Below, one piece after another: positions 36,588 through 44,680 of a stretch of DNA of 64,000 nt (within the stretch, counting starts at the first letter, position 1; every line of letters starts with the position of its first letter). Source of the DNA: Ensifer sp. IC4062 (GTDB taxonomy: Bacteria; Pseudomonadota; Alphaproteobacteria; Rhizobiales; Rhizobiaceae); NCBI RefSeq assembly GCF_020193575.1, contig NZ_JADYVD010000012.1:1-64000 (forward strand). The letters are read 5' to 3'. The notes under the pieces are model-generated. The model saw only the letters and a program-made list of their open reading frames with translations. It was not told the DNA's origin and made no database searches. The translations under genes and the position numbers were made by a program.

Positions 36588-37916
36588 GTGAGACTACGTC
36601 GCACGTCAGGGCAGGCGAACAGCGCGCAGAAGCATCGCGACAAGCGATTGCTGCTCGTCGAAGATTCGCGCATGTTCGCGACGGCGTTGAAATACGGGCT
36701 GGAAAGCATCCTTGGCGCACGGGTAACACATTGCGGAACGCTCGAAACGGTGAAGGCCGAGCTAGCCGCCGGACCTGAGGAATTCTCGCTGGCAGTGGTA
36801 GACCTAAACCTGCCCGACGCGCCGAACTGCGAGGCGCTCGATTTCGTTCTCGCCAGCAACATACCAGCGATCGTCTTTACCGCCGCCTTCAATGACGGGA
36901 CGCGCGAGCAAATCCTGGGCAAGGACGTACTGGGCTGCATCGTCAAGCACGAACCGCAATCGATCGAGCGCCTGATCGCCGCTGCCGACCGGGCGCTGAC
37001 CGAGGGGCGCACGACAATACTGCTCGTCGATCCCAACAAGGCGTCGCGCTACGATCTCGCCGGTCTTTTGCGCCAGCAGCGCTTCTCGGTCGTTGAGGCG
37101 TCCGCAGGTAGCGATGCGTTGCGACTGCTCGATGCGGGCGAGGCGATAGATCTGATCGTCACGGACACCGAACTCAACGACATGACCGGCGCTGGGCTGA
37201 TCGCCGAGATCCGCAATCGCCGGGGCGAAGAGGCCGCCCCGGTCATCGGCCTCTCCGATCATGGCGATGCCCGTCTGGCGGCGCATTTCCTGGACGCGGG
37301 CGGGGTGGACTTCATCCGCAAACCATTCCTCGAGGCGGAATTCAGCGCACGGGTAGGGCAGGCCGTCGCCACGCAGAAGCGCTTGCAGGCGCTGCGCCGC
37401 CTCGCCGCGAGCGACTATCTGACGAACATCTACAATCGCCGCCACTTCTTCCTGACCGGCCCACGGCTCGTCGAACAGTGCCTGAGGCGCGGCGAGAGCA
37501 CCGCGATCGCCGTTCTCGACATCGACCATTTCAAGCGCCTCAACGACACCTATGGCCACGAGATCGGCGACATCGTGTTGAAACACGTGGCGCGGCGTCT
37601 GAAGGCAATTGTCGGAGAGGAGCATCTGCTGGCGCGCCTCGGCGGTGAGGAATTCGGCATTCTCTTCAACGGGCTGGACGCGCGGCGCGCCTATGACTTC
37701 TGTGAGCGGTTGCGGCTCGAACTGGAAAGGTCGAAAATCGTCGCAGACGACGAGGAGTTGACGATCACGATCTCGATCGGTCTTGCGACCATCGAGGCCC
37801 AGGAAGCCTTCGACAATTACCTGCACGCGGCCGACCAGTTCCTCTACATGGCAAAACATGCCGGGCGGAACCGGGTGATGTCGGAGCTGACGCTGCTCGA
37901 CGCGCTGGCGTCGTAG
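36588..37916 (+). CDS. PleD-like diguanylate cyclase with two receiver domains
   Basis: 442 residues from a GTG with GGGA upstream. Receiver 1 (about 20-135) has the phospho-Asp72 in VVDLNLPDAPN; receiver 2 (about 143-260) has Asp193 in VTDTELNDMTG and Lys in DFIRKPF. The GGDEF domain (about 275-435) has the active site GGEEF at 352-356 and the metal site VLDIDHFKRLND. It should make cyclic-di-GMP when phosphorylated. The RxxD inhibitory site five residues before GGEEF is absent (HLLAR), so product inhibition there is not expected. Its receivers align with those of the protein upstream. Confidence 0.92.
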   Translation: MRLRRTSGQANSAQKHRDKRLLLVEDSRMFATALKYGLESILGARVTHCGTLETVKAELAAGPEEFSLAVVDLNLPDAPNCEALDFVLASNIPAIVFTAAFNDGTREQILGKDVLGCIVKHEPQSIERLIAAADRALTEGRTTILLVDPNKASRYDLAGLLRQQRFSVVEASAGSDALRLLDAGEAIDLIVTDTELNDMTGAGLIAEIRNRRGEEAAPVIGLSDHGDARLAAHFLDAGGVDFIRKPFLEAEFSARVGQAVATQKRLQALRRLAASDYLTNIYNRRHFFLTGPRLVEQCLRRGESTAIAVLDIDHFKRLNDTYGHEIGDIVLKHVARRLKAIVGEEHLLARLGGEEFGILFNGLDARRAYDFCERLRLELERSKIVADDEELTITISIGLATIEAQEAFDNYLHAADQFLYMAKHAGRNRVMSELTLLDALAS

Positions 37917-38007
37917 GGCTTGTCGCGTGCGGCTTCGACGACGCCTCTTGCGCAAAGGACACGCCGTGCGCCAGTGGCTTTCATCTGTCGTTCAAACGCC
38001 GCCGAGT

Positions 38008-38229
38008 CTAATTGTTCCACTCAATCAACCAACCAGCCTCCCGAAAATAACGTTGCAATGCAGCCGCATCTTCGACCCAATTGTCAAAGCCCTTTTGAAA
38101 TTCCGCATCGTCAGCTGTTAATATGAGAAAGCCTCCGGTGCTCTCCGCATCATCAACAACCTTCACATATCGTCCCAGCTCAACACCTGCTACGATTTTG
38201 CCGATAACGCCGATTGGTACGCTGCTCAT
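38008..38229 (-). CDS. Small conserved-looking protein, unknown
   Basis: 73 residues from the ATG at 38229, with AGGTTCGG upstream. Sequence features: VPIGVIGKIVAGVELGRYVK and FDNWVEDAAALQRYFREAGW. No signal or membrane helix. The region has a lower GC content than its neighbours. I do not recognise it; possibly an immunity-type or effector-binding small protein, but this is a guess. Confidence 0.6.
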   Translation of the reverse strand: MSSVPIGVIGKIVAGVELGRYVKVVDDAESTGGFLILTADDAEFQKGFDNWVEDAAALQRYFREAGWLIEWNN

Positions 38230-38360
38230 AACCGAACCTCTAGTCGATGAACGGGATGTGATTGTTGCGCTGTCGAATAATGGGATGCAACGCTTTAATA
38301 CGCTATGGCGACCTCTCCATTTTTGAAGAGATCGCCAAGGATGCGAACTGTGCGGCAAAC

Positions 38361-39365
38361 TTACCGCGCCATCTGCAGCGTCAGCTTGCGCTCGGCGCGC
38401 TCCTGCTGGGGCGAGCGATTGTAGAGTTCGCGATAGCACTTGGAGAAGTGCGAGGCCGAGACGAAGCCGCAGGCGACGGCCACTTCCACCACCGGCATCG
38501 ACGACTGGATCAGCAAGTGACGGGCGCGGTCGAGTCGGATCTCGAGATAGTAGCGCGCCGGCGAACGGCCCATTTCCTGGCGGAAAAGGCGCTCGATCTG
38601 GCGGCGCGAAAGGTCGGCATTCTCGGCGATCTCGAGCAGCGACAGCGGCTCGGCGAGATTGCTCTCCATGAGTTCGATGATCGACAGGACCTTCGAATTC
38701 TGCACGCCAAGCCGGGCGCGGAGCGGCAGGCGCTGGCGGTCATGCGGCCCGCGCACCCGGTCGGTCAGTGCCTGTTCGCAGACCCGGTTGACGAGGTTCT
38801 CGCCGAAATCCTGGTCGATAAGGTTTAGCATCATGTCGAGCGAGGCGGTACCGCCGGCGCAGGTATAGATGTTGCTGTCGATTTCATAGAGGTCGGCATA
38901 GACCTCGGCCTGCGGGAAGCTTTCGGAGAAACCGGGCAGGTTTTCCCAATGGATGGCGCAGCGCTTTCCGGTCAGGAGCCCGGCGGACGCCAGCACATGG
39001 GCGCCGGTGCAGAGGCTGCCGACGGCGACGCCGCGGTTATAAACTTCGCGCAGCCAGGCATTGACCGACTTGTTCTGGAAGTCCTCCACATAGACGCCGG
39101 AACAGACGAGCACCATCGAGGGCCGGTTCTCGCCGGCGAGGAACTTGCGCTCATCGGCAAGCGAGGTGTTGACCTCGAGCGCTATGCCGGCGGACGAAAA
39201 GACCTTCTGGCCATCGGTCGAGGCGAGACGCCACGTATAGGCATCGTAGCCGAGCATCCGGTTGGCGATGCGAAGCGTTTCGATCGCCGCCGAGAAGGGC
39301 AGCATGGAAAAGTTCGGCACCAGAAAGAAAACGAGTGAACGTTTTTTGGTCAACGGTTTGTTCAT
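38361..39365 (-). CDS. GlxA-family AraC-type regulator (GbdR/CdhR-like)
   Basis: 334 residues, GGGAGGA before the ATG. A DJ-1/PfpI-like N-terminal domain (SLVFFLVPNFSMLPFSAAIE; GSLCTGAHVLASAGLLTG) is followed by an AraC domain (LLEIAENADLSRRQIERLF and EVAVACGFVSASHFSKCYR). The overall form resembles regulators of choline, betaine or carnitine catabolism. That is notable because a corrinoid demethylation locus lies 13 kb away, but no direct link can be shown. Confidence 0.92.
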   Translation of the reverse strand: MNKPLTKKRSLVFFLVPNFSMLPFSAAIETLRIANRMLGYDAYTWRLASTDGQKVFSSAGIALEVNTSLADERKFLAGENRPSMVLVCSGVYVEDFQNKSVNAWLREVYNRGVAVGSLCTGAHVLASAGLLTGKRCAIHWENLPGFSESFPQAEVYADLYEIDSNIYTCAGGTASLDMMLNLIDQDFGENLVNRVCEQALTDRVRGPHDRQRLPLRARLGVQNSKVLSIIELMESNLAEPLSLLEIAENADLSRRQIERLFRQEMGRSPARYYLEIRLDRARHLLIQSSMPVVEVAVACGFVSASHFSKCYRELYNRSPQQERAERKLTLQMAR

Positions 39366-39786
39366 GAGTCCTCCCAGGCTCTACGCTGTACATATTCGTC
39401 GCGTGGATTGGATGCCTCAGCTTGTCAATTTGCGACACTGACATGGAAAGCCGCGACTGGGAATATATTTCTCATTGCGACATGATAGTAATCCGCCCGT
39501 TTTGGGCGGCTTTCCGGCAAGCTTGTGAAAAAGCGACAGAATGTCCGGAGCGCGTGGCGCAATCTGGCAAAAACCGCTCTGGATGAGTGGCGCTTGCGCC
39601 CGCTTCTCCTGGTTGTAGCATTGTTGATTGCGACCTCCTCGGAGGAGGTTTCAGCGGTGTCGGTATCTGACAAGGCCCCATGTTGTGGGCAACGTTCGGT
39701 GGCGGCCTTCGGGCTGTCGGATATATGCTGGGCCGCCCTTGTACGGCTGCACCGCCGCTTCCGGCACGCTTGCTTGCCACGCCGAT
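39366..39786. other. Divergent intergenic region, no gene seen
   Basis: 421 bases between the GlxA regulator and the dmeRF operator. Open frames here lack ribosome sites and look random. It should hold the promoters of both units. Confidence 0.4.
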
Positions 39787-39803
39787 ATAGGGTACTCCCC
39801 TAT
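39787..39803 (+). promoter_or_regulatory. Probable DmeR operator
   Basis: ATAGGG-TACTC-CCCTAT is a perfect inverted repeat with 6-base arms, ending three bases before the dmeR start codon. G/C tracts flanked by A/T ends are the operator form of RcnR/FrmR-type repressors, so autoregulation by metal-free DmeR is likely. Confidence 0.7.
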
Positions 39804-39806
39804 GCT

Positions 39807-40097
39807 ATGCATACGATCCGAAACCAAGCCAAGCTGCTTGCCCGAGTCCGGCGCCTCAAGGGGCAGATGGAGGCGATCGAACGTGCGCTCGAGGCAGAGC
39901 GGCCCTGTGGCGAAATTCTCAATCTGGTTGCCTCAGTGCGCGGCGCCGTCCAGGGCCTCACTGTCGAGCTGATAGAGGACCATATTCGCGAGCATGTTGC
40001 CGCCCCGGGGACGGGCGGCGACCTGGAGCAGGAACAGCGCGCCCGCGAGCAGGGCGCCGACGAACTGATCGAAGTCGTCAGGAGGTACCTGAAATGA
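39807..40097 (+). CDS. dmeR: DmeR, RcnR/CsoR-family metal-responsive repressor
   Basis: 96 residues from the ATG at 39807; no ribosome site is visible, so the mRNA may be leaderless. It has the all-helical RcnR fold (QAKLLARVRRLKGQMEAIER) and the metal ligands of RcnR at equivalent places: His2, Cys34 (ERPCGEIL), His59 and His63 (EDHIREHV). It represses its operon until Co or Ni binds. The stop overlaps the dmeF start by ATGA. The pairing with a His-rich CDF transporter makes DmeR more likely than FrmR. Confidence 0.9.
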   Translation: MHTIRNQAKLLARVRRLKGQMEAIERALEAERPCGEILNLVASVRGAVQGLTVELIEDHIREHVAAPGTGGDLEQEQRAREQGADELIEVVRRYLK

Positions 40098-41053
40098 GCA
40101 AGGCCTACGCTTCAGCCTCGACTGGGCACGATCATGTCTTTCTCGGCGACAATCACCGACGCAACGAGCGTCGCACCTGGTTCGTCATCGCGCTGACAGC
40201 GGCGATGATGGTTGGGGAAATCGCGGCGGGTACGTATTACGGCTCCATGGCTCTCGTCGCCGATGGATGGCATATGTCCACGCATGCCGCCGCCATGCTG
40301 ATTTCGGCGCTCGCCTATCTTTACGCCCGACGCAACGCCCGCAATCGGCGCTTCACGTTCGGTACCGGCAAACTCGGCGATCTCGCCGGCTTTGCGAGCG
40401 CGATCGTGTTGGCGCTGATAGCGCTGTTGATCGGCTGGGAAAGCCTTCTCCGTCTGCTGAATCCGGTTGCAATCAGCTTCCCGCAGGCGATTTCCGTCGC
40501 CGTGCTCGGCCTCGCGGTCAACCTCGCCAGCGCCTGGCTGCTCTCTGACGATCACGCGCATCACCATCACGGTCACGATCATCACCACCATCACGGCGAA
40601 CATCACCCTGGACACGCTGGCCATGGCCGTGACAACAATCTGCGCGCCGCCTATCTGCATGTTCTCGCGGATGCGCTGACCTCGGTTCTGGCGATTATCG
40701 CGCTGACGGCGGGAAGCCTCTATGGTTGGACCTGGCTCGATCCGTTGATGGGTGTGGTCGGTGCCCTGGTGATTGCCCGCTGGTCGACCGGCCTGATCCG
40801 CGATGCCGGCGGCGTCCTTCTGGATTACCTTCCGGCCGGCGAGGGCTTGTCTGAGGAAATCCGCGCCGCGATCGAGAAGGACGGCGACCGCATCACCGAT
40901 CTCCACGTCTGGCAGCTCGGCCCCGGCCATCACGGCGCCATCGTCTCGCTGGTGACGAACAACCCGCAAAACCCGTCGCTCTACCGCGACAAGCTCGCGC
41001 ATCTGCACGAACTTTCGCATGTGACGGTCGAAGTCGAGCGCCTGGCGGCGTGA
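40094..41053 (+). CDS. dmeF: DmeF, cobalt/nickel cation-diffusion-facilitator exporter
   Basis: 319 residues. Six membrane helices of the CDF family carry the transport site (LVADGWHMSTHA and YLHVLADALTS: Asp57, His60, His189, Asp193). The cytoplasmic loop between helices IV and V is extremely His-rich (HAHHHHGHDHHHHHGEHH, about 154-171), as in DmeF, and probably binds Co or Ni. A C-terminal domain (ITDLHVWQLGPGHHGAIVSL) completes it. It exports divalent metal in exchange for protons and is co-translated with dmeR. Confidence 0.94.
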   Translation: MSKAYASASTGHDHVFLGDNHRRNERRTWFVIALTAAMMVGEIAAGTYYGSMALVADGWHMSTHAAAMLISALAYLYARRNARNRRFTFGTGKLGDLAGFASAIVLALIALLIGWESLLRLLNPVAISFPQAISVAVLGLAVNLASAWLLSDDHAHHHHGHDHHHHHGEHHPGHAGHGRDNNLRAAYLHVLADALTSVLAIIALTAGSLYGWTWLDPLMGVVGALVIARWSTGLIRDAGGVLLDYLPAGEGLSEEIRAAIEKDGDRITDLHVWQLGPGHHGAIVSLVTNNPQNPSLYRDKLAHLHELSHVTVEVERLAA

Positions 41054-41073
41054 CTTCGGCGCTCCGTCGGCCC

Positions 41074-41165
41074 TGTTTCCTTAAATCGTAACCGATTTAA
41101 GGCCAGAAACATTCGGCGCTCAAAGGTGCGAAAGCCTCTCTGTAAAAAGACGCACGACGCGGTAG
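41074..41165 (+). repeat. Diverged family B mosaic repeat
   Basis: CCTTAAATCG-AACCGATTTAAGG hairpin, then GAAACATTCGGCGCTCAAAG, GTGCGAAAGCCTCTCTG and AGACGCACGACGCGGTAGA. The order is that of family B, but several bases have changed. It follows dmeF by about 20 bases. Confidence 0.65.
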
Positions 41166-41302
41166 ACGGCGAAAGGGCCGCCGCATATCCGACGCGACCG
41201 CGGGTTGCGTCGGATACGGCGCGAGGTAGCAGGAAGTTGCATCTGGAACACAAGCATCCGTTGGGCTATCCAGCGTACCTTGACGCCGTAAGGAAGACGC
41301 GT

Positions 41303-42376
41303 GTGAACGGTACTATGCATTTTTTCAACAGTCTCGGTCTGATGGCGCTGCTGGCCATCTTCTATGGCTCGTTGCTGCGCCGCCGCGTGTCAGAGGTTTT
41401 CCGCAAGGCAATTATGGGCGTGCTGTTCGGTGGCGCGGCGGCGATCGCGGTTCTCCAGCCGATCTATATCGGCTCTGGCGTGCTGGTCGATGCGCGCAAC
41501 CTAATCGTCGGCTGTGCTTCTGCTTTCTTTGGTCCCCTCTGGGCCGCGGCGACCCTGGTCATTACGGCGATCGCCCGCGTCCATGCCGGCGGCGTCGGGA
41601 TGCCGGCGGGCCTGGCATCGATGGTGATTGCCTACCTGATGGGAGCCGCGTGGGAGCGATCGGTGCGGTCACGCGTGAATAGCACGTTTCTGAGCTTCCT
41701 TGCACTCGGCGCGATGATTTCCGCGAGCCTGCTCGGCACAGCGTTGCTGCCTGCGGATTTGCGAATGAAGCTGCTCACGGAGGTTGGGCTCTTCAGCACC
41801 GGCTTCAATCTCCTGGGCGCGGTCGTTCTCGGCAGTTTCATCGAGAGGGAACGGCGGCACGCGGCGCGCGAGTCGAGGCTCAGCAATGAAGCAAAGACCG
41901 ATCCGCTCACAGGGCTCCTGAACCGACGCAGCTTCCAGGAGCGATACGAACGGCAGGCGCAGGATCGCAACCGCACCGGTTCGGCCCTGCTGGTGGTCGA
42001 TCTCGACCATTTCAAGGACGTCAATGACGTCAACGGCCACGACGTCGGCGACATCGTGCTGCAATCGGTGGGGCGCCTTTTGAGCGAGACGGTGCGGCAG
42101 AGCGATGTCGTTGCCAGAATAGGCGGCGAGGAGTTCGTCGTTTTCCTGCCCAATACAGAACTCGGTAACGCAAGGCTGTTGGCGGAGCGCATACGACAGA
42201 ATGTCCAGCGAGCGAGTGTCGCGATCGACGGCCGGCAAATTAGTATCACAACCAGCGTCGGCGGGCATTGGCATCATGGCATCGTCGACCTCGCCGTGGC
42301 GCTGAAGCAGGCTGACGTTGCCCTCTATCGGGCGAAGGAAGGCGGCCGTAATCGGGTGGAGTTCTGCCCGGTCTGA
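41303..42376 (+). CDS. Membrane diguanylate cyclase (5TM-type sensor plus GGDEF)
   Basis: 357 residues from the GTG at 41303, which has AAGGAAG at a good distance; the ATG at 41315 is possible. Five or six helices (residues 5-190) resemble the 5TM receptor domain of the LYT type, with the motif VDARNLIVGCASAFFGPLWA. The GGDEF domain has LVVDLDHFKDVND and the site IGGEEF. RQSD before it is a normal inhibitory RxxD site, so product feedback is expected. It should make cyclic-di-GMP in response to a membrane signal. Confidence 0.9.
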   Translation: MNGTMHFFNSLGLMALLAIFYGSLLRRRVSEVFRKAIMGVLFGGAAAIAVLQPIYIGSGVLVDARNLIVGCASAFFGPLWAAATLVITAIARVHAGGVGMPAGLASMVIAYLMGAAWERSVRSRVNSTFLSFLALGAMISASLLGTALLPADLRMKLLTEVGLFSTGFNLLGAVVLGSFIERERRHAARESRLSNEAKTDPLTGLLNRRSFQERYERQAQDRNRTGSALLVVDLDHFKDVNDVNGHDVGDIVLQSVGRLLSETVRQSDVVARIGGEEFVVFLPNTELGNARLLAERIRQNVQRASVAIDGRQISITTSVGGHWHHGIVDLAVALKQADVALYRAKEGGRNRVEFCPV

Positions 42377-42751
42377 GGTCTGTCGCGGCCGGTATCGTCC
42401 GGACCAGGCAGGCCGGCTGCCTCCAGCCGCAACCAGAGTTTCTGCCGGAAGGCAATTGCACGCTTGCAGCAGCCTTTCGATGTAATGGCCGCACAGCCGC
42501 GGGGCGACACGCGACACCTCCTGTCAGGCGGTCGCCCCCTCGCCAAGTGCCTCGTGCGCCGCCGCCGTGAGGAGGCGGGCCCAATGATACAGAGCCATGT
42601 GTGAAACTCGGCGTCGTTTGGATTGATGCCTTCGTGATGGATGTGAGGAAGGATGCCGATTTTGCGGCGGTCATTCCGGAGAAGACTGATCAGGGAATCG
42701 TCGCCGCAGATCGTTGCCAGTCTGCATGATTGAAGATGGTTTGCTGCGTAC
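42377..42751. other. Intergenic region, no gene seen
   Basis: 375 bases between the diguanylate cyclase stop and the terminator of the facing DUF1127 gene. Open frames here are without ribosome sites. No repeat of the families above. Confidence 0.4.
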
Positions 42752-42791
42752 GCAAAGAAAAAGGGCATTCCGTATGGGGAATGCCCTTTAG
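42752..42791 (-). terminator. Rho-independent terminator of the DUF1127 gene
   Basis: A 12-bp stem, AAAGGGCATTCC (42760-42771) with GGAATGCCCTTT (42778-42789), has a 6-base loop. Read on the minus strand it ends in a T-rich run (TTTTTCTTTG). It lies 50 bases past the DUF1127 stop. Confidence 0.9.
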
Positions 42792-42840
42792 AGGTCAAGT
42801 CTTGCCCGAGATCGGGCGGGGGGACATTTGGCGTCGGCGC

Positions 42841-43044
42841 TCATTGTTCGCTCTTATGAGCCTCGTGGACCTCGTCGTCCGCGGCCGGGAAGCCGATATC
42901 CTTCAGCGTGTCGTAGGACAGGCTTTCCAGGACGACTTCATTGCGGTGCCGCTTCCAGGCGGCCCAGGCGCGGGCGCGCAGGTTGAAGAGACCCGGCAGG
43001 GCGGACAGCCCGTGGCTCGACGATGAAAACTGGTTCGTAGACAT
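42841..43044 (-). CDS. Small DUF1127 protein
   Basis: 67 residues with AGAAGGA upstream. The Arg-rich DUF1127 core is ARAWAAWKRHRNEVVLESLS followed by DTLKDIGFP. Small DUF1127 proteins in Agrobacterium and Brucella are linked to RNA turnover, phosphate and carbon metabolism and are controlled by LysR regulators. Here a LysR gene lies 600 bases away, and its upstream region shares a sequence motif with this gene. Confidence 0.92.
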   Translation of the reverse strand: MSTNQFSSSSHGLSALPGLFNLRARAWAAWKRHRNEVVLESLSYDTLKDIGFPAADDEVHEAHKSEQ

Positions 43045-43107
43045 TTCTGGTTCCTTCTGAGCTTCTCAAAAGGTCGCGACCATGACGGTAGATATGGCGC
43101 AACCTTA

Positions 43108-43150
43108 TTGATCATTCAAACGAATATGTTTGATGCTTTTCATCAAACAT
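43108..43150. promoter_or_regulatory. Palindromic site upstream of the DUF1127 gene
   Basis: TTGATCATTCAAACGAATAT (43108-43127) runs into a perfect inverted repeat ATGTTTGATG-CTTTT-CATCAAACAT (43126-43150). It could be a LysR operator for the DUF1127 gene or the 3' hairpin of the gene at 43168-43506. The part CAAACGAA recurs upstream of the LysR gene. Confidence 0.6.
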
Positions 43151-43167
43151 GGTGATCGGTTGCCGCC

Positions 43168-43506
43168 TCACACAACAACATTATCCGAAAGTGTCACCGG
43201 TTGTTGTTCCGTGAGTAACAGGTCGTTCCTGACCCTCGCCGGAAGTTTCGCCAATTCACGACGGGTTTCCACCCGATTCCTGGCGATGTTGTTGGCGCGC
43301 CGCCTCGTGGCGATCCGGTCGATGAAGGACCGGGCGTGCGACAGGATAGCGAGAACCATGTCGTCATCGCTCGAGGAAAGCGCCACGGTTTCCGGTTGAA
43401 GCCGGGCGACCGTGTCCGGTTTGACTATGGCGGCGGCCATCTGCCCGTCGGTTTTCATGTATGAGGCGTTGCCGTGCGGCGTAATCACCAGTGTCAACGC
43501 GGACAT
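43168..43506 (-). CDS. Small protein of unknown function divergent from a LysR gene
   Basis: 112 residues from the ATG at 43506 with AGGAGG upstream; a longer frame exists but has no ribosome site. The first half is beta-like (SALTLVITPHGNASYMKTDG); the second is helical and Arg-rich (ARSFIDRIATRRRANNIARN, RRELAKLPARVRNDLLL). No signal peptide. The Arg-rich end is faintly like DUF1127, but I do not assign it. Probably under control of the divergent LysR regulator. Confidence 0.7.
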   Translation of the reverse strand: MSALTLVITPHGNASYMKTDGQMAAAIVKPDTVARLQPETVALSSSDDDMVLAILSHARSFIDRIATRRRANNIARNRVETRRELAKLPARVRNDLLLTEQQPVTLSDNVVV

Positions 43507-43584
43507 GAGCTTCCTCCTTTTCGAGATCGCGCTGCCAATACGGTCCTGCCTGGACCTTCCTTGCAGCTTGACTATCGCGCACGC

Positions 43585-43614
43585 TTGATGTTCAATCAAA
43601 CGAAATGAAATCAT
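43585..43614. promoter_or_regulatory. Probable LysR operator in the divergent promoter
   Basis: TTGATGTTCAATCAAACGAA followed by ATGAAATCAT. It shares TTGAT-N-TTCAA and CAAACGAA with the site at 43108-43135. It lies between the divergent genes at 43506 and 43650. Confidence 0.55.
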
Positions 43615-43649
43615 GTTATCTTTCAGATTTTCTGAATGAGGATGCCGCC

Positions 43650-44540
43650 ATGAACATGATGTTGCGCCACGCACTTCCACTGCTCGAGATGGATGTGCTG
43701 AAGACCTTTGTCGCCATCGCCGAAACCGGCAACTTCACCACCGCGGCGGAGACGGTGTACCGCACGCCGTCGGCCGTCTCGATGCAGATCAAGAAGCTGG
43801 AGGAACTGCTCGGCTGTACGCTGTTTCTGCGTGACGCGCGTTCGGTGTCGCTGACGCCGAAGGGCGAGCTCTTGCTCGGCTTTGCCCGCCGGCTCCTGTC
43901 GCTCAACAATGAAACGGTGTCGCGCTTCCTTCTGCCCGACATGAACGGCGTAGTCCGGGTCGGCGCGCCGGAGGATGTCGGCGAACGCATCCTGCCGGAC
44001 GTTTTGAAGCGCTTTGCCGAATCCTACCCGAATGTCACCGTCGATGTATCGATCGGCATGAGCAACGCCATGCGCAAGCGGGTCGACGAGCACCGGCTGG
44101 ACATCGCCATTTTCAATAGCCTGACCGACGATGTGCCGAAGGACACGGAAATCCTGATGCAGGAAAAGCTCGTCTGGGCCGGCGCGAAATGCGGCAATGC
44201 GCATCTGCGCGATCCTCTGCCGGTTTCGATGTGGGAAGACGGTTGCGTCTGGCGCGCCGATGCGGTTGAGAAGCTGTCCCGGGCCGGCCGCAAGTTCCGC
44301 GTTGCGTTCCTGAGCGCCTATACCACGGGGCAGCGGGCCGCGGTGCTCGCCGGCCTCGCCATTGCGCCGCTGCCGCGATACCTCGTGCGGGGCGACATGG
44401 TTCAGCTCGGCGAACACGACGGGCTGCCGGATCTCGGTCATTACGACATCGGGCTCAAGGTCATCGAAGATGCGCCGGCGCCGGTGCTTGCGGTCGCTGA
44501 TCATGTGCGTGCCGCGTTTGCCGAACTCCAGATGCAATAG
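43650..44540 (+). CDS. LysR-family regulator (LrhA/PecT-like)
   Basis: 296 residues from the ATG at 43650 with GAGGAT upstream. The N-terminal winged helix is typical (LEMDVLKTFVAIAETGNFTT, AAETVYRTPSAVSMQIKKLE). The effector domain has GVVRVGAPEDVGERILPDVL, a pattern seen in the LrhA/HexA/PecT group. Its ligand is unknown. It is divergent from a small gene, and its promoter shares a motif with the nearby DUF1127 gene. Confidence 0.92.
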   Translation: MNMMLRHALPLLEMDVLKTFVAIAETGNFTTAAETVYRTPSAVSMQIKKLEELLGCTLFLRDARSVSLTPKGELLLGFARRLLSLNNETVSRFLLPDMNGVVRVGAPEDVGERILPDVLKRFAESYPNVTVDVSIGMSNAMRKRVDEHRLDIAIFNSLTDDVPKDTEILMQEKLVWAGAKCGNAHLRDPLPVSMWEDGCVWRADAVEKLSRAGRKFRVAFLSAYTTGQRAAVLAGLAIAPLPRYLVRGDMVQLGEHDGLPDLGHYDIGLKVIEDAPAPVLAVADHVRAAFAELQMQ

Positions 44541-44573
44541 GTCCATCATTTCATTGAAGCGTCACCTTCGGCG

Positions 44574-44603
44574 GCGCCGCGTGTTCGATCGAATGCGCGG
44601 CGC
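44574..44603. terminator. GC-rich hairpin after the LysR gene
   Basis: GCGCCGCG (44574-44581) pairs with CGCGGCGC (44596-44603); the inner part TTCGATCGAA is itself a palindrome. TTCGCTTTCC follows. It lies 33 bases after the LysR stop. Confidence 0.6.
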
Positions 44604-44647
44604 TTCGCTTTCCAGGATCGTCGTTCCACGCCTTTCAATTGACAGAA

Positions 44648-44680
44648 ATAAGTCTCGGCTTATAATAAGTCATGACTTAT
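44648..44680 (+). promoter_or_regulatory. Probable ArsR operator overlapping the start codon
   Basis: Two inverted repeats in a row: ATAAG-TCTCGG-CTTAT (44648-44663) and the perfect 16-base palindrome ATAAGTCATGACTTAT (44665-44680). The second covers the start codon of the ArsR gene at 44672. Dyads of this type are bound by ArsR repressors. Confidence 0.7.

Noticed and set aside
39425-39673. 82-codon minus-strand frame before dmeR
   Set aside because: No ribosome site, Arg/Ser-rich shadow composition, and it would occupy the divergent promoter region.
40550-40640. Tandem CAT/CAC repeat as a microsatellite
   Set aside because: It codes for the His-rich loop of DmeF, which is a normal feature of that transporter.
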